This document shows positions 1 through 9,326 of a stretch of DNA of 64,000 nucleotides, piece by piece. Source of the DNA: Methylobacter marinus A45 (GTDB taxonomy: Bacteria; Pseudomonadota; Gammaproteobacteria; Methylococcales; Methylomonadaceae); the NCBI RefSeq assembly GCF_000383855.1, contig NZ_KB912877.1:964616-1028615 (forward strand), read 5' to 3'. The translations under genes were made by a program, and so were the position numbers. Every line of letters starts with the position of its first letter. Positions within the stretch are counted from its first letter, which is position 1. The notes below the pieces were generated by a model. It saw nothing but the letters and a program-made list of their open reading frames with translations, did no database searches and had not been told where the DNA came from.

Positions 1-505
1 CCATGCCGCCCAATATCCCGCTGTTCAAACCGATCAAAACATATTTAAATCCGCTTTCTTCGTTTTTAGGCAGTAATTTTACCCAAAGCAGCCCCTCATC
101 CTCGCCCTGTTGCTCCATAATAAAATTATCCTCCAGGGATACCTCGCCGCTTAACAGCAGTGCCGGCGTGGAGCCCAGTGACTCATCAAGCTTTTTAATG
201 GTGACTTGCTCCAGATCCGTGTCATAAAACCAGACCTTGCCGGAATTGGCTATGATTTGCTGTTGAAAAGGTCTTTGATAATCCCAACGAAATTTACCGG
301 GCCGTTGCAGATAAAAAATGCCATAACTGGTTTGCACCGGATCGCCGGCCTCATTGATCAGCACCTGTTTAAAATCGGCTGTCAGAGTCTTTGTCGTATC
401 CAGAAACGCTTTCAGTTCCCGGGCCGGCCTGTCTTCCGCATGGCCGGCGGCGCTAAAAAAGGCGAATGCCAGCAAAATCAAGTGAAAATAACTAACTTTG
501 TTCAT
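1..505 (-). CDS. lolA: Outer-membrane lipoprotein carrier LolA (C-terminus cut by window edge)
   Basis: Periplasmic chaperone that carries lipoproteins released by LolCDE across the periplasm to LolB. Translating down from the ATG at 505 gives a 168-residue open fragment with no stop before the window edge. It starts with a signal peptide (MNKVSYFHLI... ending near AGHA) and continues with LolA-like sequence: a TADFKQ segment, then a beta-strand-rich stretch with YGIFYLQRPGKFRW, WFYDTDLEQVT and a late GLLWVKLLP strand. The start lies 12 bp downstream of the mrcB stop on the same strand, so the two are probably co-transcribed. The last roughly 30-40 residues lie outside the window. Confidence 0.88.
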   Translation of the reverse strand, partial: MNKVSYFHLILLAFAFFSAAGHAEDRPARELKAFLDTTKTLTADFKQVLINEAGDPVQTSYGIFYLQRPGKFRWDYQRPFQQQIIANSGKVWFYDTDLEQVTIKKLDESLGSTPALLLSGEVSLEDNFIMEQQGEDEGLLWVKLLPKNEESGFKYVLIGLNSGILGGM

Positions 506-517
506 AGATACCTTAAA

Positions 518-2854
518 TTATTGCGGAAAAATACTCTTGAAAAATGTATTAAACTCATTGACAGGCGCATCGACGCATGCCGCGTATTCAACTGGCGCGG
601 AACCGGCGATATAAGGATACTCGCGCGCGCCCTCGCAGGCTTCATTCGCCAATAAGCCGCTATAAGGATCGACCCAAGCCATTTGGATATTATCCGGAGG
701 AATCAGGTTTACCGGTTGCGTCGATATCTGCCGCATCAGTGATATCCAGACCTGCAAGGCTCCGCTTGAGCCCGTTAAACCGACCGGTTTGTTATCATCG
801 CGTCCCACCCAGACCACCGATAAATAATCACCGGTATAGCCGGCAAACCAGCTGTCTTTGGAATCATTGGTCGTGCCGGTCTTGCCGACCAGGCCATAAT
901 CGCCAGGAAATGCCGAATAGGCTGAACGCCCTGTTCCCTTATGCATGACTTCCTGCAGGATGGTATTAACGATATACGTGGCGGCAGGATCGACCGCCTG
1001 CCGGACGATGAACGGATAACTTTGCAGATGCTCGCCATTGGCCGCGACCACGGCTCTGATGCCGCGTATCGGCGTTGAAAAACCGTCGCCGGCCAACGTC
1101 TGATACATCTGCGTGACTTCCATGGGAGTTAACTCCGCGGCCCCCAGCAAGAATGACGGAAACAGGTCAACAGGCCGGGTAACGCCCATGTTTCTCAAGG
1201 TCTTGGCCGTTCTGGCAATACCGACATCCATGCCTATGCGTACCGTCGCCAGATTATAAGAATGCGTCAGGGCTGTATGCAGTCCGACATTGCCGTGCTC
1301 CCTGTGGTCGTAATTTCTAGGCGCCCAGACCTTACCATTGGCGCCCTTGATATGGATGGCGGTATCGCTTATCGGGGTGGTAATCGTATACTTGTCCGGA
1401 TACTCCAGCGCGGTCAGGTAAATGACCGGCTTGATCAGGGAACCGATCGGCCGGACCGCATCCAGGGCACGGTTGAATCCTGCCGCCGTGTGTTGCCGAC
1501 CGCCGGCCAGCGCAACAATTTCACCGCTATCTCTACGGGTCACTACAACAGCCGTTTCCAGCTTTTTGGCCTTAGGCCGTTTTTCCAGCTGATTCAGCTT
1601 AGTGGTAATGGATTGCTCCAATGCATCTTGAGCCAGGGTATCCAGCGTCGTGAAAATCCTCAACCCCTCGGACGTCAAATCTTCCTCGCGGTATTCCTGT
1701 TTTAATTGCCGCTTGACCAGGTCGAGAAAAGCAGGATAGCGGTTGGCCGAGCGATGGGTGCGCGCAACGACATTCAGCGGTTTTGCCTTTGCCTCTTCCG
1801 CCTGCCGGTCCGTGATATAGCCCTCGGCGGCCATCTCGCTCAGGACCAGGTTACGCCGCTGCAGGGCGCGATCGGGGTAGCGCCGGGGATCATAGTAAGA
1901 AGGCCCGCGCACCAGGGCGACCAGCGAGGCAATCTGTTCCAGCGGCAGGTCTTTTAAATTGCTGCCAAAATAAAATTCGCTGGCCAGGGCAAAGCCATGC
2001 ACGGCGCTGCCGCCGTCCTGGCCGAGAAAAACCTCATTTAAATAAGCTTCAAGAATGGCGTTCTTACTGAACCGGGCCTCCAGTATCAACGACATGAAGA
2101 CTTCATTGATCTTACGCCACAGGCTGCGCTCAGAGGTCAGATAAAAGTTTTTGACCAACTGCTGAGTGATGGTGCTGCCACCCTGGACGATGCCGCCGGC
2201 GCGAAAATTGGCCCACATGGCCCTGGCAATGGCCTTCAATGAGATACCGAAATGGTCGTAAAAATCCCGGTCCTCGGTCGCCAGCAAGCCTTTGACCAGC
2301 GCGTCGGGCGCATCCTGCCATTTGATTAATATCCGGTCTTCTTTGATAGTCGGATAAAAGCTGCCGATTTGCACGGGATCCATGCGCACGATGGCGACTT
2401 CCTTAGACTCCGCCAGATCAACGATGCCGGCTACGGTCGAGCCGGAAAAATTCAGACGGATCAGGCTGGCGGGTTGAGGCTGATCCCAGAAGGCAAAATT
2501 ACGGGTTTTCAAGCTAATCGATTGTCCCTGTCTGAAATAGGAGCCTTCCGACAATAGCCGGGCATCCTGACGATAATGCAGCCTCTGCAGTAACTCTTCA
2601 AACTTGGCGGCGGAAATACCATAGCCGGCATAAAGCTCAACCGGACTGGCGTAGACCCGGGCGGGAATCGCCCAACGATTGCCTTCAAACTTCTCGCGTA
2701 CGTTGTAATCCAGATAACCGATATAGCTCAGTAAAACGAATGTAAATCCAGCAACAATAATCCAGACTGTATTTCTAACCCAGTGAGAATCAGGTTTCTT
2801 TGGCTTTTTTTTCTGGACATACCGAACACCGCGCTTTCTTGTTTTTTCTACCAT
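518..2854 (-). CDS. mrcB: Penicillin-binding protein 1B, bifunctional transglycosylase/transpeptidase
   Basis: Class A PBP (778 aa) that polymerises lipid II and cross-links peptidoglycan at the inner membrane. A short basic cytoplasmic tail precedes one membrane anchor (about residues 28-47), then a UB2H-like region. The GT51 transglycosylase domain follows with catalytic Glu in EDRDFYDHFG (E194) and the GGSTITQQLVKN motif near 225-236. The transpeptidase domain carries SLIK (S472 nucleophile), SYN (532-534) and KTG (658-660), so both active sites look intact. Length and order fit PBP1B better than PBP1A. The gene is followed closely by lolA. Confidence 0.95.
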   Translation of the reverse strand: MVEKTRKRGVRYVQKKKPKKPDSHWVRNTVWIIVAGFTFVLLSYIGYLDYNVREKFEGNRWAIPARVYASPVELYAGYGISAAKFEELLQRLHYRQDARLLSEGSYFRQGQSISLKTRNFAFWDQPQPASLIRLNFSGSTVAGIVDLAESKEVAIVRMDPVQIGSFYPTIKEDRILIKWQDAPDALVKGLLATEDRDFYDHFGISLKAIARAMWANFRAGGIVQGGSTITQQLVKNFYLTSERSLWRKINEVFMSLILEARFSKNAILEAYLNEVFLGQDGGSAVHGFALASEFYFGSNLKDLPLEQIASLVALVRGPSYYDPRRYPDRALQRRNLVLSEMAAEGYITDRQAEEAKAKPLNVVARTHRSANRYPAFLDLVKRQLKQEYREEDLTSEGLRIFTTLDTLAQDALEQSITTKLNQLEKRPKAKKLETAVVVTRRDSGEIVALAGGRQHTAAGFNRALDAVRPIGSLIKPVIYLTALEYPDKYTITTPISDTAIHIKGANGKVWAPRNYDHREHGNVGLHTALTHSYNLATVRIGMDVGIARTAKTLRNMGVTRPVDLFPSFLLGAAELTPMEVTQMYQTLAGDGFSTPIRGIRAVVAANGEHLQSYPFIVRQAVDPAATYIVNTILQEVMHKGTGRSAYSAFPGDYGLVGKTGTTNDSKDSWFAGYTGDYLSVVWVGRDDNKPVGLTGSSGALQVWISLMRQISTQPVNLIPPDNIQMAWVDPYSGLLANEACEGAREYPYIAGSAPVEYAACVDAPVNEFNTFFKSIFPQ

Positions 2855-3150
2855 AGCCTCATACTACATTCATCATTTCATTAAGTATCATCCCTGACAG
2901 CACCCTGTATTATACATAAATAGGAATACCTGAATCAGCAAGCCCCAATCTATCCGTATAACATGAACAATAAATGAATAATACCGTCCGGCCTTTAAAA
3001 AACGATTAAATGCAGGCAGCTAAAATTATCGTCAGGTTAGAGTGAGCGACAGCATTTCCCTATATAGCGGCCTGACTGCCAGTTAACCGGCAACATGGCC
3101 CGCCCTGATAACCGGCTCAGGGAAATTTGTTGCGCAAATACTGGATGGGA

Positions 3151-4965
3151 TTAGCTAAAACAGTGGTTCTCGGCCAAATCATGCGTCTGAAAGGCGCTCT
3201 GAGCCGACAGTTGCTCGAGAGGTTGGCCAAAAATGCTGCCTTGGCCGTAATTGATACCGATTTCCCTCAAAATTCTGATAGTCTGCGGACATTCAACATA
3301 TTCGGCAATGGTTTTTTTACCCAGTTTCCGGGCAATCTGCTGCATCGAGCGCACCAGCATTTGGTCCGTTTCATCATTGACCAGATTTTGTATAAACTGG
3401 CCGTCGATTTTCACATACTCAACAGGGAATATTTTTAAATAGTTAAACGAACAGAAACCGGCGCCGAAATCATCTAATGCGATATGACAACCTAATGCCC
3501 GGATCTGATCAATCAGGGATCGGGTCTGTTCAAAATTATCCACTGCCGCCGTTTCGGTGATTTCAAACGTGAGACGGTCGCCGCTGACCCAGGACATATC
3601 CAGTTTTTGCCGGATAAAAGCCGCTATCGAATCATCTTGAAAGGCCATGCAGGACAGGTTTATCGCCAGGCGGATATGCGAAAACTCCGGCGGCAGCGAG
3701 GATAAGAAATCGATGGCTTTATCGACCACCCAGGCATCAATGCCATGGATAAGCCCCATTCTTTCCGCCACCGGAATAAACTCGCCCGGACTGATAACGC
3801 GCTCGCCGCCATCCCTCATTCTGATCAGGACTTCGTAATGGGATATTTCGCCGTCCAATAAACCGACTATCGGCTGAAAAACAAGAAAGAACTTGTCGTT
3901 TAACAAGGCATCCCTGATCAAGGGGACCCAATAAATATCGCGCTGCCTTTCCTTGAAAGCCTGATCGTCCTCGCAATATTGCCATACCCTGTTACGGCCC
4001 TTGCTCTTGGCTATCGCGCAAGCCTGGTGCGCTCTTGAAATCAATTCACCGGGATGCTTGACAATTTGAAAGGATTTTAACGAGGCAATGCCGATAGAGG
4101 CTGTAATGTGATAGCAGGCATTGGCCATGATAAAGCGAAACTCATCCAGTCTTTTACAAATGTGTTCCGCGATAATACTTGCGTTTTCAATAGTGGTATT
4201 TTCCAGATACAGACACAGTTCGTCGGAGCCGACGCGGGCGAACAGGCCTTTTTCGCAAGTGGCCGTTCTGATCATGTTAACCACTTCAATAAGAAGCCGG
4301 TCCGCGGCCTCAAACCCCTCCAGATCATTGATCAATCCAAACCGGTCCAGATCGATAAACAGCAGCACGCCATTTTGCTGAAATTTGGCGTGTTTATGCA
4401 GCACCAGATAAAGATGCTGCTCAAGATTGCGCCGGTTTAGCAAACCGGTCAGATCATCATGAACGACCAGATATTTCAATCTTGCATCGAGCAGTTTGCG
4501 CGTGGTCAGTTCGGTAATCAGTTCTTCTTTCTGCTTATGACGCAGGAAACGCTCATTCTTCAAGACCAAAAGAAACTCAACCAGAATAAGCAATTCGGTC
4601 GGCAGGAAGGGGCGGGCAAGCATGTAGAACTGGCATTGGTTTTTTACTGACGCAAGATCACTATTTTTTGACCGATCGCTGACGAGCACAATGACAGGCA
4701 AGAAAACCGCTTCGTTCTCGTTCGACAGGTATTTGCGCAATTCCTCGCTCCGAAACTGGGGCAGTTTTTCATCAATAATCATCAATCCCAATTGCTCAGG
4801 CTCATATTGATAAGCGCGCAGCATTTCATAAATCCTGTTGCCGTCAATGACAACAGTCAGATTATGAAATCCTCTCGCTTGCAAACATTCCACGGTTTCG
4901 GCTCGTGAGTCAGGGTCTGCATCAGCAATAATAATCTTTTGTTGTTTTTGTAAACTGCTCAACAT
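3151..4965 (-). CDS. Receiver-GGDEF-EAL cyclic-di-GMP signalling protein
   Basis: Hybrid c-di-GMP protein of about 604 residues. The ATG at 4965 was chosen because AGGCAGGT lies just upstream; the longer frame opens with GTG at 4983. An N-terminal response-regulator receiver (about 10-135) has the acceptor Asp in MIIDEKLP (D65), but the conserved Lys is Arg (R118, ARPF). The GGDEF domain has GSDEL (246-250) instead of GGDEF/GGEEF, so cyclase activity is doubtful. The EAL domain has EVLIR (E378 onward), NLS, FEITE, DDFGAG, KIDGQF and GQG motifs, a set seen in active phosphodiesterases. It most likely degrades c-di-GMP, which is inference. No kinase gene is adjacent. Confidence 0.88.
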   Translation of the reverse strand: MLSSLQKQQKIIIADADPDSRAETVECLQARGFHNLTVVIDGNRIYEMLRAYQYEPEQLGLMIIDEKLPQFRSEELRKYLSNENEAVFLPVIVLVSDRSKNSDLASVKNQCQFYMLARPFLPTELLILVEFLLVLKNERFLRHKQKEELITELTTRKLLDARLKYLVVHDDLTGLLNRRNLEQHLYLVLHKHAKFQQNGVLLFIDLDRFGLINDLEGFEAADRLLIEVVNMIRTATCEKGLFARVGSDELCLYLENTTIENASIIAEHICKRLDEFRFIMANACYHITASIGIASLKSFQIVKHPGELISRAHQACAIAKSKGRNRVWQYCEDDQAFKERQRDIYWVPLIRDALLNDKFFLVFQPIVGLLDGEISHYEVLIRMRDGGERVISPGEFIPVAERMGLIHGIDAWVVDKAIDFLSSLPPEFSHIRLAINLSCMAFQDDSIAAFIRQKLDMSWVSGDRLTFEITETAAVDNFEQTRSLIDQIRALGCHIALDDFGAGFCSFNYLKIFPVEYVKIDGQFIQNLVNDETDQMLVRSMQQIARKLGKKTIAEYVECPQTIRILREIGINYGQGSIFGQPLEQLSAQSAFQTHDLAENHCFS

Positions 4966-5264
4966 TTTTACCTGCCTTAACACAGAGTTAACTTTTTCTT
5001 CTTAATATTTAATATATTTACAACAGATGAAGTTAAGACGATTGAAATAATCAAAAAGCCTGACTGCCGCTATTGTAAAAATTAATATCAAGAATATTTT
5101 TCAGTATAAATAAGAAACCTGGAATTCCCATGATATTGCTCATTTATACTGATATTCATTGCCGGTTTTTTATGACCCTTTACAACTGACAATACCCATT
5201 ATTCAACTGGCGCTTAATTAACAATCGATAAATCTGTTCGGCTTTGATCCTTTAATCAAATCGG

Positions 5265-6257
5265 TTATATCTCGAGTACAATTTTTCCGGTTATATGCCC
5301 TGCCCCGATCAAATGGTGCGCTTCCGATGCTTGCTCAAGTCTTAAAAGATGACTGACGTTGACCTGCAAAACACCCTGGTCGAACAGTTCGGCACAGCGC
5401 TTTAAAATGTCCACGTGTTTTTTCCGCGCGTCGTCCAGGCCTCTTAGCATGGGTGTTAGCATCAATTCAAAACCGATCTTCAAGTTACGCATGCGCGCCT
5501 CGGCCAGACTGATCGCCCCGGGATCCAGCAAGGTCACAATCGAGCCGAAATGGGCCGTCGCTTCTATGCTGGCTTTAAAGGCCTCAGGGCCGACCGTATC
5601 AAAAACCAGGTCAGCGCCATGGTCCTCGGTCAGGTTGTTGACGCGCTCCAGCAGATCCTCATGCCGGTAAAAAATAACGTCATCGGCGCCCAGGCGCCGC
5701 ACAAAATCGGCTTTTTCCTCAGAACTGACCGTCGTGATGACACGCGCGCCTTTTTGCTTGGCCAACTGTATCGCCACATGCCCCACGCCGCCGGCGCCGG
5801 CATGAATCAAAACCGTTTGCCCCGACTGCAAGCCGCCGCGCTCGAACAGGGCGCCCCATGCCGTAATCAAAACCAACGGCAAAGCCGCCGCTTCCGTAAA
5901 AGAAGCGGTCTTGGGTTTCAAAGCCAGCCAACGGTTGTCGATCACCGTATATTCGGCATAATTGCCCTGTTCTTTTCCCAGGCCGCCATTGCAGAACCAG
6001 ACTTCATCACCGGGCTTAAAGCCCGTAACCTCATCGCCGACAGCAACGATAGTGCCGGCGCCATCGCAACCTAATACCGCAGGCAGTGCATCCGGGTAAA
6101 AAAGCCCGTTAGCCCTGACCTTGGTATCAATGGGATTGATGCCGGCGGCTTTAAGGCGGATTTTGACTTGTGCCGGATTTGTTATTTCAGGCTCTGCCAT
6201 GTCCTGTAAATGCAGAACTTCAGGCCCGCCCACTTCGGTCATTAACACTGCTTTCAT
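5265..6257 (-). CDS. MDR-family NADPH:quinone oxidoreductase / zinc-type alcohol dehydrogenase-like protein
   Basis: Medium-chain dehydrogenase/reductase (about 330 aa) of the quinone-reductase branch, which transfers hydride from NAD(P)H to quinones or enones. The N-terminal GroES-like fold contains GINPIDTKVRANG and LGCDGAGTIVAVG. The Rossmann domain has the nucleotide-binding motif HAGAGGVGHVAIQLAK (near 150) and a C-terminal GHITGKIVLEI. The Cys/His pattern of catalytic-zinc alcohol dehydrogenases is missing, so it is probably zinc-independent. The start at 6257 has GGGG about 8 bp upstream; an ATG two codons earlier (6263) is possible. The substrate cannot be told from sequence. Confidence 0.85.
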   Translation of the reverse strand: MKAVLMTEVGGPEVLHLQDMAEPEITNPAQVKIRLKAAGINPIDTKVRANGLFYPDALPAVLGCDGAGTIVAVGDEVTGFKPGDEVWFCNGGLGKEQGNYAEYTVIDNRWLALKPKTASFTEAAALPLVLITAWGALFERGGLQSGQTVLIHAGAGGVGHVAIQLAKQKGARVITTVSSEEKADFVRRLGADDVIFYRHEDLLERVNNLTEDHGADLVFDTVGPEAFKASIEATAHFGSIVTLLDPGAISLAEARMRNLKIGFELMLTPMLRGLDDARKKHVDILKRCAELFDQGVLQVNVSHLLRLEQASEAHHLIGAGHITGKIVLEI

Positions 6258-6364
6258 TGTCATAACCCCGCTGGTTAAAATTAAAATCTAAAAAACTATT
6301 GTCTGTTTTCTCGCGCCTGCTCGCATCGCTTATAACCGACTGGCTTATTCAAGGCAAACTGTCA

Positions 6365-7519
6365 TCATGAAACAAGCTCATCACTGAGCCATTGGTTGCG
6401 GTAGTCCTGATAACCATAGTGTTTCAATAAAGTGACGCTTTCTTGCAAAACGCCATAGACATCAGGCAAGTCATATCCGTTAAAGCGATTGGCTTTAATC
6501 AGGCTGTAGGCCCCGACATGTTTAAAAACCACGCGGTCGCCCACTGTCAACGGCTCATTAAAGCGGTAATCGCCGAATACATCGCCGGCCAGGCAGGTGC
6601 AGCCCACCAGCATCGCCGCATGCCCGCCATCCGGCGCATGCTCGTGCAACTCGGGCCGGCGCTGATATTCAAACACTTCCGGATTATGATTGACCGACGT
6701 ATCGAGCACGGCGATGGCTTTGCCGTCGCTGACAAAGGTATCGGTCACGGTGGCGATCAGATATCCCGCGCGCCCTACGACCGCCTTGCCCGGTTCAATA
6801 TAGACTTCGATGCCGAAATCGCTTTTCAGCGAGCGGACCAACTGAACAAACCGGCTATGATCTTCCATCTGGCCGAACAAATAGCCGCCGCCCAAATTCA
6901 ACCACTCGAGTCTGGCGAATCTTGAGCCCAAACAGGACTGAAGTTTTTCTATCGTTTTAATTAACGGCGCGAAATCCAGCGCCGAAAAAACGGTATGGAA
7001 GTGCAGTCCGCTGATCTGCTCGAGACAAGCGGAATGGCATAACGCCTCGATATCGACGCCCAGTTTTGAATACGGCCGGCAGGGATCGAAACGCGCGTCC
7101 TCAAGAAACGACAGCTTGGGGTTCAGCCTGAGACCGACCGAAGCCTGGGCGCTGGCCGCCGCGCCAAAGCGCTGATACTGATTTAAAGAATTGAAGCTGA
7201 TATGCGAACACAGGCCGGCCAGCTCGCCGACCTCATCCGGCCTGATGCCGGGCGTGGTCAAATGCAGGCTGCCCCGCCCCGCCAAAACCTCATCGGCGAG
7301 CCGCGCCTCAAACAGGGAACTGACCGAAAAGCCGTCTACAAACGGTTTTGCCAGCTCAAGAATAGCGGAAAAAGGCAGGGCCTTGATCGAATATAAGACC
7401 TTGCAGCCGCACTGGCGGCGCAATGCATCCAATACTTTCAAGGTATCAATGATCTCGGCGGCATCCAGAACAAAAGCCGGCGAAGAGGCAACGCTGTTTT
7501 TTAGCGTCTGAACATCCAT
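6365..7519 (-). CDS. nspC: Carboxynorspermidine decarboxylase
   Basis: PLP-dependent decarboxylase (384 aa, alanine-racemase fold) that converts carboxynorspermidine or carboxyspermidine to norspermidine or spermidine in the alternative polyamine pathway. The PLP lysine lies in VLYSIKALPF (K46). The family pattern SVGLRLNP followed by YSKLGV, a LEWLNLGGGY segment, an EPGKAV motif, and the C-terminal active-site Cys in LVGCTCLAGDVFGDY are all visible. Its ATG overlaps the TAA of the upstream formyl-THF cyclo-ligase gene by one base, indicating translational coupling. The partner carboxyspermidine dehydrogenase is not in the window. Confidence 0.9.
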   Translation of the reverse strand: MDVQTLKNSVASSPAFVLDAAEIIDTLKVLDALRRQCGCKVLYSIKALPFSAILELAKPFVDGFSVSSLFEARLADEVLAGRGSLHLTTPGIRPDEVGELAGLCSHISFNSLNQYQRFGAAASAQASVGLRLNPKLSFLEDARFDPCRPYSKLGVDIEALCHSACLEQISGLHFHTVFSALDFAPLIKTIEKLQSCLGSRFARLEWLNLGGGYLFGQMEDHSRFVQLVRSLKSDFGIEVYIEPGKAVVGRAGYLIATVTDTFVSDGKAIAVLDTSVNHNPEVFEYQRRPELHEHAPDGGHAAMLVGCTCLAGDVFGDYRFNEPLTVGDRVVFKHVGAYSLIKANRFNGYDLPDVYGVLQESVTLLKHYGYQDYRNQWLSDELVS

Positions 7520-8127
7520 TAGCGTGACGACGACCGGGCAGGAGCGGTATAAATCGCTTTTTCCGTAATCACGAAATCCATGGCCACATCATGGGCTTCC
7601 ATGGCGATCCGATCCAATAACTGGGATTCGTAACACACCCCGACCAAGACGGTATCCGCTCTGACCGATCGCAATAAGCGGTCATAATAACCCGCGCCGT
7701 TGCCGAGGCGTCCGCCATGACGGTCAAACGCCACGCCCGGCACGATAATGCAATCGAGCTGTTCCGGCGCAACTTCCCTGCCCGCCTCACCCCATCGTGA
7801 TCTGGGCGGCTCCAGAATCCCCCACATGCCGGGCACCAGCTCGGTAAAATGTTCCAGCCGCCACAGGCCCAGTTTATTATGGCCCTGTTCATCCTTAGTA
7901 CAGTAGGGAATGACGATATGTTTACCGGTTGAGATTTCATGCAAGACGGCCGGTTCGGTCCTGACTTCCGATCGGCAGTGGATGTACCACATCACGGTTT
8001 CTGCCTGACGATAAGCCGGCTGCGCCATGACTTGGTCACAAATGATCCGGCTGACTGCCTCCTTGTCCGCCTGGGCGTTGCGTGCATCGTAAGCTTTGCG
8101 GCGTTGCTGGGCTTTTAGATCATTCAT
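7519..8127 (-). CDS. ygfA: 5-formyltetrahydrofolate cyclo-ligase
   Basis: ATP-dependent conversion of 5-formyl-THF to 5,10-methenyl-THF, rescuing a dead-end folate. The protein has the usual length (202 aa), an N-terminal RRKAYDARN-type basic helix, WYIHCRSEVRT, and the family signature GNGAGYYDRLL (about residues 140-150). It heads a two-gene unit with nspC (one-base overlap) and begins about 50 bp downstream of the isocitrate dehydrogenase gene on the same strand, across an inverted repeat. Confidence 0.92.
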   Translation of the reverse strand: MNDLKAQQRRKAYDARNAQADKEAVSRIICDQVMAQPAYRQAETVMWYIHCRSEVRTEPAVLHEISTGKHIVIPYCTKDEQGHNKLGLWRLEHFTELVPGMWGILEPPRSRWGEAGREVAPEQLDCIIVPGVAFDRHGGRLGNGAGYYDRLLRSVRADTVLVGVCYESQLLDRIAMEAHDVAMDFVITEKAIYTAPARSSSR

Positions 8128-8142
8128 CGTATTTGACTGACA

Positions 8143-8163
8143 GGGGCGACCTCAGGCCGCCCC
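8143..8163 (-). terminator. GC-rich inverted repeat after the isocitrate dehydrogenase gene
   Basis: GGGGCG (8143-8148) pairs with CGCCCC (8158-8163) across a 9-nt loop, between the stop of the isocitrate dehydrogenase gene and the start of ygfA. There is no U-run on the minus strand, so this may be a weak terminator or a 3' stabiliser rather than a full stop. Confidence 0.4.
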
Positions 8164-8179
8164 CGCATTGGTTAAGAAT

Positions 8180-9190
8180 TTATTGCATGGCGGCAATAAT
8201 GGCATCGCGCATTTCGGTGGTGCCGGCTTTCGAATTCCGGTTCAAATCCGGCGTAACAAACTCGCCATCGCCGATGACTTTTTCAGTCGCGGCCTTGATG
8301 CGATTCGCGGCCTCATGCTCACCCAGATAATTCAGCATCATGACGCCCGCCATGATCACTGCGGTCGGGTTCGCGATGTTTTTGCCGGCGATATCCGGCG
8401 CGCTGCCGTGCACGGCCTCAAACAAGGCCGCGTCGCTGCCGATATTGGCACCCGGAATCAGCCCCAGGCCGCCGACCAGACCGGCCGTCAGATCAGAGAG
8501 AATGTCGCCGAACATGTTGGTCGTCACGACCACGTCGAACTGAGACGGGTCCATGACCATGTGCATACAGATGGCATCGACGATTTTCTCGTCGCATTCG
8601 ATATCCGGGTAACGCGCCGCCACTTCCCTGGCCACATCCAGAAACAAACCCGAGGTGTACTTGAGAATATTGGCTTTATGGCAGATCGTGACTTTTTTGC
8701 GGCCGTTTTCGCGCGCGTATTTGAAAGCATACTCAACGATACGTTCAGAGCCTTCACGGGTCACAACGGCCAGGCTTTCGGCTATATCCTTCTTGCGGGT
8801 CAGAAAGTGCTCCAGCCCCGCATACAGGCCTTCCGTGTTCTCCCTGACAACGACGATATCGACATCTTCAAAACGGGTTTGCGCGCCTTTCCAGGTTTTG
8901 GCCGGGCGGACATTGGCATAAAGATCATATTGCTGACGCAAGGCGACATTGATGCTCCTGAAACCTTTGCCGACCGGTGTCGTCAAAGGCCCCTTGAAAG
9001 CCACGCGGTTTTTTTCTATCGAGGCCAAGGTTGCATCGGGAATCGGCGTGCCGTGCTTATCAAACGCGGCCATGCCGGCATCGGCTTCTTCCCAATTTAT
9101 CTTGGCGCCGGACGCATCAATAATCTTGACCGCGGCCTCCATAATGGAAGGACCGATTCCATCACCTTTAATCAACGTCACGTTGTGCAT
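8180..9190 (-). CDS. NAD-dependent isocitrate dehydrogenase (IDH3/IPMDH-like family)
   Basis: Beta-decarboxylating dehydrogenase (336 aa), most like NAD-type isocitrate dehydrogenases, giving 2-oxoglutarate in the TCA cycle. Visible features are GDGIGP at the N-terminus, the VRENTEGLYAGLEHF substrate-selective loop (IDH3-like), the catalytic Lys/Tyr region with CHKANILKYTSGLF, and the metal-binding NMFGDILSDLTAGLVGGLG segment. The EAVHGSAPDIAGKNIANPTA coenzyme-binding loop fits NAD use. A homoisocitrate or isopropylmalate role is less likely given the TEG loop. It is divergent from the mtdB-like genes. Confidence 0.85.
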   Translation of the reverse strand: MHNVTLIKGDGIGPSIMEAAVKIIDASGAKINWEEADAGMAAFDKHGTPIPDATLASIEKNRVAFKGPLTTPVGKGFRSINVALRQQYDLYANVRPAKTWKGAQTRFEDVDIVVVRENTEGLYAGLEHFLTRKKDIAESLAVVTREGSERIVEYAFKYARENGRKKVTICHKANILKYTSGLFLDVAREVAARYPDIECDEKIVDAICMHMVMDPSQFDVVVTTNMFGDILSDLTAGLVGGLGLIPGANIGSDAALFEAVHGSAPDIAGKNIANPTAVIMAGVMMLNYLGEHEAANRIKAATEKVIGDGEFVTPDLNRNSKAGTTEMRDAIIAAMQ

Positions 9191-9326
9191 TCATTTCTCC
9201 GAACAAATAAAATAGGCCTGATAATACACAGATTCGCCGAGTTTTTAAAATCCAAAAAGCCTGAGGCGGTGTTATTCTGATACTTTTTCTTTTATACTTG
9301 CGAGCTAAACACATAAAGGGGATATC

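Noticed and set aside
8168-9280. 370-codon plus-strand open frame opposite the isocitrate dehydrogenase gene
   Set aside because: It is the complement of a clearly conserved gene; its protein is Arg/His/Gly-rich with no family resemblance.
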